Positions 1 through 6,695 of a stretch of DNA of 10,748 nucleotides are shown in pieces. The stretch is taken from assembly GCA_963975265.1 (NCBI GenBank), contig CAXBGT010000190.1, positions 1-10,748 of the forward strand, in the 5' to 3' direction. The notes under the pieces were generated by a model. The model did not search any database, was not told the origin of the DNA, and was given only the letters and a program-made list of their open reading frames with translations. How positions within the stretch are numbered: position 1 is the first letter of the stretch; every line of letters starts with the position of its first letter. The translations under genes were made by a program, and so were the position numbers. The DNA comes from CAJXUU01 sp963975265 (lineage in GTDB: Bacteria; Bacteroidota; Bacteroidia; Chitinophagales; Saprospiraceae).

Positions 1-777
1 ATAACTACTAGTCAGATTCATATTTTGTAAATTAATAGCAATGTCCGTTGTACACCCACTTCCACCAAAGACTCTTGCTGTATAGGTCGCGATATTAGTA
101 TTAGCAATGATTGTGTTTCCAATTAGCCCATTAGCCCACGACACTTGAGAAAACGGAGAAGATGTAATTACTTCGATTTGTAATCCTTCTGAGGTTGGAG
201 CTATTGCGACTGTGATATCACAATCAACAGTCATAGGCAAAATTTGCCTTTCGAATTGAACCGTAAATGTATTTGGTAAATTATAGACCAATTTTATTCC
301 ATCACCTGGTGCCGTATCATTATCAGAATCAATACTTATGGACTCACCTGACAAGAACTCATCCCCTACTCTCCAAAAGATATTTTGTAATGGATCAGAA
401 TCATTTGTTATTAATGAGTAGTTGTGTTTGTACCCATCTCTTGGAACACTGTAAAATGGATAATTGCCTGTAGATAGATTTTCTTCGAGTGATTTCTTTT
501 GATGAATTTGAATTGCAAAATTTTCTGCACAGCCACTTTCACAAGATTCTTCTTTTCCAAACAATCCAGAATAAACAATTTCCTCTTCTATTTCAGCGTG
601 TGAAGCGTACATATAGTACTGATCATCCCCAGCATTGAAGCCAACAGAATCAGTTTTGGCAAATGGGATTGCTGCTATGAACACTGGTTCTTCGACAATT
701 GAAGTAAATTCTTCTTTCTCACAAGAAGGCATGATAACAATGAGAAGGATTAACAACATTAGTGATTTCTTAATCAT
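1..777 (-). CDS. Surface-type lipoprotein with an SprB/Ig-like domain, partial (C-terminus beyond window)
   Basis: I translated this by hand from the ATG at 777-775; the frame stays open for 259 codons to the left edge, so the C-terminus is missing. The N-terminus is a lipoprotein signal: MIKK, a hydrophobic run, then the lipobox MPSC with the lipidated Cys at 19. The next residues, EKEEF, match the K-(D/E)2 type of lipoprotein export signal described in Flavobacteriia, so display on the cell surface is likely (inference). Residues about 186-251 form an Ig-like unit with C186, SWANG near 214, a Tyr strand at 232 and GC at 241-242; this is the pattern of SprB-like repeats, of which five copies occur in the secreted protein at 2918-5254. 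A further Cys pair lies at 79 and 83. The start is 4 bp after the stop of the beta-barrel protein, so it is co-transcribed with it and the sigma factor. The specific function is not recognised; it may be an accessory or sensor part of that module. Confidence 0.85.
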   Translation of the reverse strand, partial: MIKKSLMLLILLIVIMPSCEKEEFTSIVEEPVFIAAIPFAKTDSVGFNAGDDQYYMYASHAEIEEEIVYSGLFGKEESCESGCAENFAIQIHQKKSLEENLSTGNYPFYSVPRDGYKHNYSLITNDSDPLQNIFWRVGDEFLSGESISIDSDNDTAPGDGIKLVYNLPNTFTVQFERQILPMTVDCDITVAIAPTSEGLQIEVITSSPFSQVSWANGLIGNTIIANTNIATYTARVFGGSGCTTDIAINLQNMNLTSSY

Positions 778-781
778 GCTT

Positions 782-2248
782 TTAATATTTTGCAATTAAG
801 TAATTAAAACCAAGGTTTGGATAAATCTTAGATCCTGTATCCATAAGATTCACATCACTTTTAATAATATTTTTTCGATATGAAAGTCCTACATTAATTT
901 CTATATTTCTATTCATGAGGTAAGATGCTCCTACTTGATAGTTTAATGAAAGAGGACTAAACGCATCATTGGTAACCCAAATAGATCTAATATTGCCCTC
1001 GGTATCATCAATTGTTCCATTTCCAGCAATATGATAATTCAATGAAATACCACCAGATATTGAAAGGTTGTTGAACGTTTTATTTACCTGAATCGGTAAG
1101 TTGACAGCAGTTCTCTTATTAATTTTCAAAGACCGTTCAACAATGGAACTACCAAAACTATACAATTTGTCATTCACAGAAATTATAGCGCCATTGTTGT
1201 ATTTAGAATATTCAAAAGCTACTCCACTACTCAATGACCAATCAGGATTCAGAAAATAATCCATACTAAAACCGAATTGTGAAAAATATCCTTGATTGAC
1301 CGCCAGATTAGTAATCAAACCTATTCGTAGCTTTGTGCTATTGCGAATTTGAGACATCAATGGCACTATTTCTCTGTATTCATTAATAAGTTCATCTGTA
1401 GAGGTGTTTATATATGGGAATTCTGAACTTATTTTTCTGAGGGTAGAAGATTTCTCAATGTCAAATTGTACTAAGGTGTTTATTTCATTTTCTGGAGGTG
1501 AAACAATAAGAGAAACGTCAGTATTATTTTCATTCTTTACGCCGAATAAACGATAAGTATCGTTCAAAACATTTGACTTTTTACTATTTTTATTATTACT
1601 TAAATCACCCTCGATATTTCCTGCACCTTTCGTATTAGTTTGTGTGATGAAACTAGAAGCTAGAATATCTTCCTTAAGAGATTCAATGGCACTATTTTCA
1701 GGTTGGTTCTTAGAAGGTCTTAGTGATCTCTTTGATTCATCATTACTTAGCTTCGATTTCAAATCAGAACTATTTCCTTTAAATGGTATAGAAAGGTTCT
1801 TTTCTTCTAAGATCTGATTACCCTTCGTAAATTCACTTGTGTTTGTGGTTAAATTTTGGCTTTCAATATTTGATTTTGTAGTTTTTCTATTATTTATGGA
1901 CTCCTTAGAGTTTTTAGAGCTTGAAGAATACTCATCCAACAATTTAGTAGGACTCAAGTCCAAATTTAATTCATTCCAACTTTCCTTATCGTTAGAAGAA
2001 GTAGTATTCAAGGCTGAATTATTATTTGATATCGTATCAAACTGCCAAACCCCCACTAGGCATATAATGAAAAGTAGGGCGAGACCGAGATACGATTTCC
2101 AATTTCTCTTAACGGGCGGAATGGCACCTCTATTCAAATTTTCATCCTCATCTATCAAAGCTGCCATCCTACCCCATGCAGCAGGATCATAAGGAGTCGC
2201 ATCGCCTCCTAACTTTGATTTGAAGAGTTTATCTATATTATTCTCCAT
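782..2248 (-). CDS. Putative envelope-spanning sigma regulator: inner-membrane helix, long linker, C-terminal outer-membrane beta-barrel
   Basis: This 488-residue protein has four visible parts. Residues 1-50 are hydrophilic and presumably cytoplasmic, with the pattern DKLFKSKL...AAWGRMAALID that I associate with proteins encoded beside ECF sigma factors in Bacteroidota. Residues 53-70 are one transmembrane helix preceded by K46, R48 and K51 (positive-inside, N-terminus in). Residues 71 to about 305 are a low-complexity Ser/Asn/Lys/Glu-rich linker without Cys. Residues about 306-488 show alternating hydrophobic strands with aromatic girdle residues (FGFSMDYFL, SSGVAFEYSKY, GISLNYHIAG, SLNYQVGASY, INVGLSYRKN) and end in a strand with terminal Tyr, as expected for an eight-stranded outer-membrane barrel. 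The ATG lies inside the end of the sigma factor gene (11-bp overlap), which implies translational coupling and, by analogy with sigma/anti-sigma pairs, a regulatory role for the cytoplasmic end. There is no FecR-like or zinc anti-sigma (HxxxCxxC) motif. The architecture is clear; the regulatory role is inferred. Confidence 0.85.
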   Translation of the reverse strand: MENNIDKLFKSKLGGDATPYDPAAWGRMAALIDEDENLNRGAIPPVKRNWKSYLGLALLFIICLVGVWQFDTISNNNSALNTTSSNDKESWNELNLDLSPTKLLDEYSSSSKNSKESINNRKTTKSNIESQNLTTNTSEFTKGNQILEEKNLSIPFKGNSSDLKSKLSNDESKRSLRPSKNQPENSAIESLKEDILASSFITQTNTKGAGNIEGDLSNNKNSKKSNVLNDTYRLFGVKNENNTDVSLIVSPPENEINTLVQFDIEKSSTLRKISSEFPYINTSTDELINEYREIVPLMSQIRNSTKLRIGLITNLAVNQGYFSQFGFSMDYFLNPDWSLSSGVAFEYSKYNNGAIISVNDKLYSFGSSIVERSLKINKRTAVNLPIQVNKTFNNLSISGGISLNYHIAGNGTIDDTEGNIRSIWVTNDAFSPLSLNYQVGASYLMNRNIEINVGLSYRKNIIKSDVNLMDTGSKIYPNLGFNYLIAKY

Positions 2249-2840
2249 AATGGATAATTTTTTCTGTGTCTTTCAATTTTATGATCATCACTTTCAATCT
2301 CTTTCTTGCGCTATTAAGGTGCCACTTTGATGTACCCACGGTTAGTCCGAGTTGATTTGCAATTTCTTGATGTTTAAATCCCTCTACGACAAAAAGATTA
2401 AACACATATTTAGTAGTTTCAGGAAGCTGTGCTATCATTCTTCTTAAATGATCTGCTTCTAAATTTTCGTCCGCTTCATTGTACTCGAAGTGATTTAGAT
2501 TGCTATCATCATGCACAACTTCAGAATCAAAATTAATTAAGCTCCTAAGCTTCTTTGACTTCCTACAAGCATCTATGTTTTTATTTACGGTAATTCTAGC
2601 CATCCATGGTTTGAATGGTTTTGATATATCAAAGGTTGATATTGATTTGAGCAGTTTTAAGAATGCTCTATTTACAACATCCTCTGCCGCTTGATGATCA
2701 TTTTGATATCTCAACGATATGCTCATCATATAACCGAAACAACACTTATAAAGCTCGTACTGAGCCTTACGGTCAAGTTTGATAAGTAGTGATATTTGCT
2801 CTCGCGTAATATTCAAAGTGTAGTTAGTTAGTTTTTTCAA
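2238..2840 (-). CDS. RNA polymerase ECF-type sigma-70 factor
   Basis: This 200-residue protein has the two-domain layout of extracytoplasmic-function sigma factors. Region 2 spans about residues 23-95, with QAAEDVVNRAFLKLLKSI matching the DxxQexflrl.. core-binding and -10 recognition helices, then FKPWMARITVNKNIDACRK. Region 4 spans about 131-188, with LPETTKYVFNLFVVEGFKHQ followed by the helix-turn-helix EIANQLGLTVGTSKWHLNSA and RKRLK. No C-terminal extension is present. The start is TTG at 2840-2838: no ATG precedes region 2 in this frame (the first Met codons, residues 38-39, are inside it) and the frame is closed by TGA at 2900-2898. A second TTG at codon 9 (2816) is an alternative. The 3' end overlaps the next gene by 11 bp. 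The sigma factor presumably transcribes its own cluster or surface genes elsewhere; its targets cannot be read here. Confidence 0.93.
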   Translation of the reverse strand: MKKLTNYTLNITREQISLLIKLDRKAQYELYKCCFGYMMSISLRYQNDHQAAEDVVNRAFLKLLKSISTFDISKPFKPWMARITVNKNIDACRKSKKLRSLINFDSEVVHDDSNLNHFEYNEADENLEADHLRRMIAQLPETTKYVFNLFVVEGFKHQEIANQLGLTVGTSKWHLNSARKRLKVMIIKLKDTEKIIHYGE

Positions 2841-2861
2841 ATGAAAAAATGTTCTTAAACT

Positions 2862-2884
2862 ATAATCATCCCAAATGAAATTAT
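2862..2884 (-). promoter_or_regulatory. Possible hairpin between the secreted-protein gene and the sigma factor gene
   Basis: Read on the minus strand, ATAAT-TT-CAT, loop TTGGG, ATG-ATTAT can form an 8-bp stem with a 2-nt bulge in the 77-bp gap. A run of six T residues follows at 2849-2844, just before the TTG start. It could be a weak terminator or attenuator that lowers read-through into the sigma factor gene, but the stem is AT-rich and the T run is about 13 nt away, so this is tentative. Confidence 0.25.
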
Positions 2885-2917
2885 GGTTCTTACTAGATCA
2901 TCTCTCCCAATATCATG

Positions 2918-5254
2918 TTATATTTTAATAATTTTTTTCATTGTTATTATTCCATTTTTTTCAATTTTCAAGAAGTATACTCCCTTAGCCATGTTGCTAA
3001 TATCTAATGATATAGTTTTATTATTTGGAACAAGGTCTTCATAATTTGCTAATAGCTTACCATCAACATTAAATATGGAAACAGTACCTAAAATCTCTGA
3101 AATTGAATCAGAAAATATGTTTACAATACTATTTACAGGATTAGGAAAGACTGTTATTTCTACAGAAATTTCGTTATCCAAGGAAGCTGTTATATCATTG
3201 AATTGAACATCATTCACTATTGGACTGCTTGCTGATATCGTGACGATAACCTCAGCTCTTTCCATTCCTGGTCGTTCTCGCACCACTGTATAAGTACCAT
3301 ATGGCAAGGAGCTAAATAAAAATTGTCCATTGTCATCAGTATATTTTTGTCCAACAACCACAGATTCATGAAACAGCATTATGTTATCGCTGCTTTCATA
3401 ACTCCAAGAAAAACCACCTATTTTTCCAAGCCCTGATATGTTTGAGATTGGTATTGCGAATACATTTACAACATTCTTGAGTCCTTTACCGCCATTTTCT
3501 ATAATAAAGTGATCTGACTCATCCCAAAACGAACTTTTGGTAGAATATGAAGGAATGAATTTGTCTTTATCCTGTGGTTTGGCTCTCACAAAATAAGTAC
3601 CATCTACCAAGTTATTTGAATAAAATAGACCTTGGATATTTGACAATGGCCATTCTTGAACACTTTCATATAGATGGGCACTTTGTCCGTCTACTTTGTA
3701 CAACTCTATTTCAGCACTTTGACCTAGTTGTGCATTTTGATCGTAATAAGAAATTACTACACCTTTATCTATTCCTTCGCCATCCGCTGAAAAATATGTG
3801 CAAGTTTCGAAAATACAACCATCTTCCAAAGTAACTTCTACACAATACAATCCCTCCTGCTGCACATAAATAACAGATTGATTTTGACCAGTATTCCACA
3901 GGTAACTGACAATTTCAGGTGTATCAGTCCCAGGAATAAATACAGATAAGTTAGCTGAATTTGAATCCACAAATTCCGTTAGAATTTCTCCAGCACATAG
4001 GTTGCTTGTTTCCAAATCAACGATTAAGCAATAATCAGATATGCAACCTACAGCATCGATAATCGAAACACAGTATTCTCCACTTTCAGTTATATTGATG
4101 GTATTCCCATTTTCTCCAGAACTCCAACTGTAAGTAAATGGTGCCACTCCATAGGCAATGGCAACTAATTCACCTGCACCTATACTATGTTTGTAACCAA
4201 TAAAAGCGGAACATTTGGGTGTAAATGTATAATCATAACAAGCGCTAAAAACACAATCGGTAGCATCAGTGACCGCAGCACAGTATAGGCCTTCTTCCGT
4301 AGGCTGTATCGATTCCAATTGTCCAAAAAATTGTCCATTATAAGTCCAAGAATAAGTAAATGGTGATTCACCAAATGCATCAACAAAAAGCTCGTCAATA
4401 CCAGTGTCTGCCCAGTTATGTTTATATATAAATGCGAAACAATCGTCCCAAGCGGTACTATCTATAACTACATTCAAACAATCAACGGCAAGACAACCAA
4501 AATTATCTGTTATGGTTACACAATACTTTCCACCTTCAGTTACTTGAATTTTTGATTCTTGTTCACCTGTACTCCATATGTAGTCTATTTGCTCAGACTG
4601 TCCAAAACCACTGGCCATCAACGCTACACTATTGTAGCCATTTTCTTCAGAAATAAATACAAAACAGGGATCTATAGGATCTAAGTTAATACAAGCATCT
4701 GATATACAATCTTGAGCATCGGTAATGGTCACACAAAACTCACCGATGTAATCTAGTGGTATTGAATTGGTGGGTTCTACAGTGCCATCTTCCCACAAAT
4801 ACACATATGGACCAACTCCGATATTAATTACACTAAGATTGATAATACCTGAAGTATCATCAGAACTGGGAGAAATGAAGGAATTACAATAAGAACTACC
4901 ATTTTCACAGAATAAAAAGTCTTTTTCGAAGTTCGTATTAGATTCTGTAAAGCATTCTTGATGGAGTATAAATTCACCGCTACAATCAATCAATATCAAT
5001 GTAAAACAAGTATCAACAGAACTGGATGGTATGTCTAAAGAAAAACTATAATTACCATCTTTATCAGTACTAGTAAAGTCACCTAAATCATCATCTGTAA
5101 AAGTCAATAATAAACCGGCTTCAATTGCTGGACTATTGTCCTCAAAAAGTACCTGTCCAGACACATTCAAAACTATTTGACCATGTGAACAGACAGCAAA
5201 CAATATAAAACAACCAACTAACAATATTTTTGTTTTGCTAATAATTTGAATCAT
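2918..5254 (-). CDS. T9SS-secreted surface protein with five four-cysteine SprB-like repeats
   Basis: This 778-residue protein starts with a Sec signal peptide (residues 1 to about 25, ending CSHG before Q26). Residues about 30-75 resemble a carboxypeptidase-regulatory-like beta-sandwich (VSGQVLFEDN, DKDGNYSF). Five Ig-like units follow at about 123-192, 197-262, 272-342, 348-413 and 420-488, each with a YxW strand and the ending (Y/F)C-x8-C-x4-C; they resemble SprB-like repeats of gliding and adhesion proteins. Residues about 495-690 hold further beta-rich domains (VDGTYFVRAKP, DDNGQFLFSSL, YGTYTVVRERPG). Residues about 700-778 are a type A T9SS sorting domain: VFPNPVNSIVNI at 702-713, GVYFLKIEKNG, and a basic end MKKIIKI. 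The mature protein should be exported through T9SS and either anchored or released, with disulfides formed in the periplasm. The sigma factor gene follows 77 bp downstream on the same strand. An adhesin or ligand-binding surface protein is the likely role; the ligand is unknown. Confidence 0.92.
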   Translation of the reverse strand: MIQIISKTKILLVGCFILFAVCSHGQIVLNVSGQVLFEDNSPAIEAGLLLTFTDDDLGDFTSTDKDGNYSFSLDIPSSSVDTCFTLILIDCSGEFILHQECFTESNTNFEKDFLFCENGSSYCNSFISPSSDDTSGIINLSVINIGVGPYVYLWEDGTVEPTNSIPLDYIGEFCVTITDAQDCISDACINLDPIDPCFVFISEENGYNSVALMASGFGQSEQIDYIWSTGEQESKIQVTEGGKYCVTITDNFGCLAVDCLNVVIDSTAWDDCFAFIYKHNWADTGIDELFVDAFGESPFTYSWTYNGQFFGQLESIQPTEEGLYCAAVTDATDCVFSACYDYTFTPKCSAFIGYKHSIGAGELVAIAYGVAPFTYSWSSGENGNTINITESGEYCVSIIDAVGCISDYCLIVDLETSNLCAGEILTEFVDSNSANLSVFIPGTDTPEIVSYLWNTGQNQSVIYVQQEGLYCVEVTLEDGCIFETCTYFSADGEGIDKGVVISYYDQNAQLGQSAEIELYKVDGQSAHLYESVQEWPLSNIQGLFYSNNLVDGTYFVRAKPQDKDKFIPSYSTKSSFWDESDHFIIENGGKGLKNVVNVFAIPISNISGLGKIGGFSWSYESSDNIMLFHESVVVGQKYTDDNGQFLFSSLPYGTYTVVRERPGMERAEVIVTISASSPIVNDVQFNDITASLDNEISVEITVFPNPVNSIVNIFSDSISEILGTVSIFNVDGKLLANYEDLVPNNKTISLDISNMAKGVYFLKIEKNGIITMKKIIKI
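2921..3157 (-). other. T9SS type A C-terminal sorting domain
   Basis: This codes for residues about 700-778 of the secreted protein. It contains the typical opening VFPNPVNS, a mid strand VSIFNVDGKLL, the near-terminal GVYFLKI strand and a Lys-rich end. In Bacteroidota such a domain directs passage through the type IX translocon and is removed on the surface. No Cys lies in this domain or in the beta-domains before it (none after residue 485). Confidence 0.9.
3791..4888 (-). repeat. Five protein-level Ig/SprB-like repeats, about 74 residues each
   Basis: The units start at Cys 123, 197, 272, 348 and 420, giving spacings of 74, 75, 76 and 72 residues. The three C-terminal cysteines of each unit keep exact spacing: 174/183/188, 245/254/259, 325/334/339, 395/404/409 and 471/480/485. 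Each unit also carries a YxW motif (YLW, YIW, YSW, YSW, YLW). At DNA level the copies have diverged, which indicates old duplications kept apart rather than a recent tandem expansion. Confidence 0.88.
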
Positions 5255-5324
5255 TTATTTCTACTTTCTTTGTTAAGATACTTGACTAATATCGCATTAT
5301 TCAAATATTCAAATTTCTATTTTC

Positions 5325-5332
5325 CAAATATA
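5325..5332 (-). promoter_or_regulatory. Candidate Bacteroidota -7 element for the T9SS-secreted protein gene
   Basis: The minus strand reads TATATTTG, an exact match to the Bacteroidota -7 consensus TAnnTTTG. It would start transcription near 5319 and give a leader of roughly 65 nt. The TTTG-like -33 element is not visible at the expected distance, so the call rests on the -7 match and position alone. Confidence 0.4.
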
Positions 5333-5374
5333 GTAATTACTGTAACGTTTCCCACTTTAAAGTCATGCCCATAA

Positions 5375-5396
5375 GACTTATAACTACTAATAAGTC
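5375..5396. repeat. Inverted repeat GACTTAT / ATAAGTC
   Basis: Two perfect 7-bp arms, GACTTAT at 5375-5381 and ATAAGTC at 5390-5396, flank an 8-nt centre AACTACTA. Past one mismatch on each side two further pairs (T-A and A-T) extend the arms. It lies upstream of the candidate promoter of the leftward gene and could be an operator; no T run follows, so a terminator is unlikely. Confidence 0.35.
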
Positions 5397-5597
5397 CTAC
5401 AGCCATGCTTATATAGTTTGTTCGCCAAAAAACAGTATTTGGTCTTTCTCCTAGAGAACAAATTTTGAAAACGGATACTAAATAGCCGCTCATGAAAATG
5501 TACGAGTACTAAATGGATAAGGTTGGTGACAAAATGTAAAAAACTTAAAATAACTTCATGTAGTTATTATTCAATCATTCGGTGTAAGTTTGTTTTG

Positions 5598-6065
5598 ATG
5601 AAAATAGAATTTTGGTACATAGGTAAAACGAATGAAAAATATCTCACTCAGGGAATGTCTATCTTTGAAAAAAGACTGAGTCATTATTGCAAGTTCAAGT
5701 CTATCTGCTTCAAGGACGTGAAACCAGGACAGAATTCTAATGAAACAAAAATGAGAGAATTTGAACTGATAAATAACAAACTATCGGCATCAGATTATGT
5801 GATTCTATTAGATGAAATTGGAGAAACATATAATTCAGAAAAGTTTGCGAAGGTGATAGAAAAATTACAACTTAATGCCTCAAAAAGAGTTGTCTTTTTG
5901 GTAGCGGGTGCTTTCGGTGCACATGAGTTGCTTCAGAAAAGAGCGGACAAATTATTATCTTTATCCAAAATGACTTTTTCACATCAAATGATACGTCTTT
6001 TCTTCTTAGAACAGTTATATCGAGCATTCACCATTATTAGAAATGAAAAATATCACAACGCATAG
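5598..6065 (+). CDS. rlmH: 23S rRNA (pseudouridine-1915-N3)-methyltransferase RlmH
   Basis: RlmH uses S-adenosylmethionine to methylate pseudouridine 1915 in helix 69 of 23S rRNA on the assembled 70S ribosome; it is a small SPOUT (knotted) enzyme acting as a dimer. From the ATG at 5598 the protein is 155 residues, the family's usual length, and begins with the typical MKIEFWYIGKT. Visible signatures are LDEIGETYNSEKFA (71-84), the SAM-site loop FLVAGAFGAHE (100-110), and the C-terminal knot SLSKMTFSHQMIR, LEQLYRAFTIIR and KYH. One oddity is Ala103 where most members have the first Gly of the GG pair. The frame extends upstream to a TTG at 5523, but that adds 25 residues absent from the family, so I reject it. 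The rhomboid gene follows after 3 bp, indicating an operon. Confidence 0.96.
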   Translation: MKIEFWYIGKTNEKYLTQGMSIFEKRLSHYCKFKSICFKDVKPGQNSNETKMREFELINNKLSASDYVILLDEIGETYNSEKFAKVIEKLQLNASKRVVFLVAGAFGAHELLQKRADKLLSLSKMTFSHQMIRLFFLEQLYRAFTIIRNEKYHNA

Positions 6066-6068
6066 TCT

Positions 6069-6692
6069 ATGACAGTTACTATTTTAATCATTATTGTTAC
6101 TTGTTTGATTTCATATAAAGGTTTTAAGGATCGATCTTTTTTTGAACAACTGAAACATCATCCAGTTTCTGAAGCGAACAATGGAGAATGGTACCGTATG
6201 GTTACTAGTGGATTTCTTCATGCGGATTGGTTTCATTTGGGGATTAATATGTATGTGTTGTATGCATTTGGTTCTACTGTAGAAAATGAATACTTATTTA
6301 AGTATGGTGAAATTGCAGGCCGTGGAATATATTTAGCCGTATACATTGTAATGATAATATTAGCTGACATCCCAAGTTTCATCAAACATAAAAACAATAG
6401 ATATTATGGTGCCATTGGCGCAAGTGGTGCTGTATCAGGGATTTTGTTTATCTGTATTCTATACAGTCCCTGGGCTCCCCTTTATTTATATGGAATACTA
6501 GAAATACCTTCAATTATTTTCGGAGTGCTCTATCTAGTATATAGTTCTTATGCAAGCAAAAAAGCAAATGATAACATCGGACATGATGCACACTTCTATG
6601 GAGCACTAGCCGGTATGGTACTTACTGCCATTCTTATACCAAAGACACTTGGTGTATTTCTTGATCAGTTTATAAACGGATTACCATTTTAA
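6069..6692 (+). CDS. Rhomboid family intramembrane serine protease
   Basis: This 207-residue integral membrane protein should cleave transmembrane substrates within the bilayer. Six hydrophobic segments can be seen at about 2-16, 55-71, 86-105, 115-132, 140-161 and 174-193. The catalytic pair is present: Ser119 in GASG (GAIGASGAVSG) at the start of the fourth segment and His175 (GHDAHFYGALAG) at the start of the sixth. The oxyanion HxxxN signature is HLGIN with H56 and N60, preceded by the usual WYRMVTSGFLHADW. No extra cytoplasmic domain or zinc finger is attached, so it is the compact form. It starts 3 bp after the rlmH stop and is probably translated from the same mRNA; the substrate is unknown and the pairing with rlmH does not imply a shared pathway. 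Confidence 0.94.
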   Translation: MTVTILIIIVTCLISYKGFKDRSFFEQLKHHPVSEANNGEWYRMVTSGFLHADWFHLGINMYVLYAFGSTVENEYLFKYGEIAGRGIYLAVYIVMIILADIPSFIKHKNNRYYGAIGASGAVSGILFICILYSPWAPLYLYGILEIPSIIFGVLYLVYSSYASKKANDNIGHDAHFYGALAGMVLTAILIPKTLGVFLDQFINGLPF

Positions 6693-6695
6693 AGT

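Larger units (their letters stand above)
5255..5597. other. Divergent intergenic region without a gene
   Basis: This separates the minus-strand secreted-protein gene from plus-strand rlmH. I see a -7-like element for the leftward gene and one 7-bp inverted repeat, both listed separately. An octamer TACTAAAT also occurs twice (about 5476 and 5507). No tRNA, no convincing small ORF and no clear rightward -7/-33 promoter pair were found. Confidence 0.6.

Noticed and set aside
267..473. Plus-strand open frame of 68 codons
   Set aside because: It is antisense to the lipoprotein gene, which has a signal peptide, lipobox and recognisable Ig-like unit; the plus-strand product shows no family features.
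1839..2192. Plus-strand open frame of 117 codons
   Set aside because: It is the complement of the low-complexity linker and N-terminus of the barrel protein; its Leu/Phe-rich product is the expected shadow of Lys/Glu/Ser codons.
5585..5592. TAAGTTTG matching the -7 consensus before rlmH
   Set aside because: It lies 5 bp before the ATG, would give a leaderless mRNA at best, and has no -33 partner; chance match in AT-rich DNA is more likely.
5523..5597. Upstream TTG start for rlmH adding 25 residues
   Set aside because: RlmH proteins begin at the MKIEFWYIGK segment; the ATG at 5598 gives the standard length of 155 residues.
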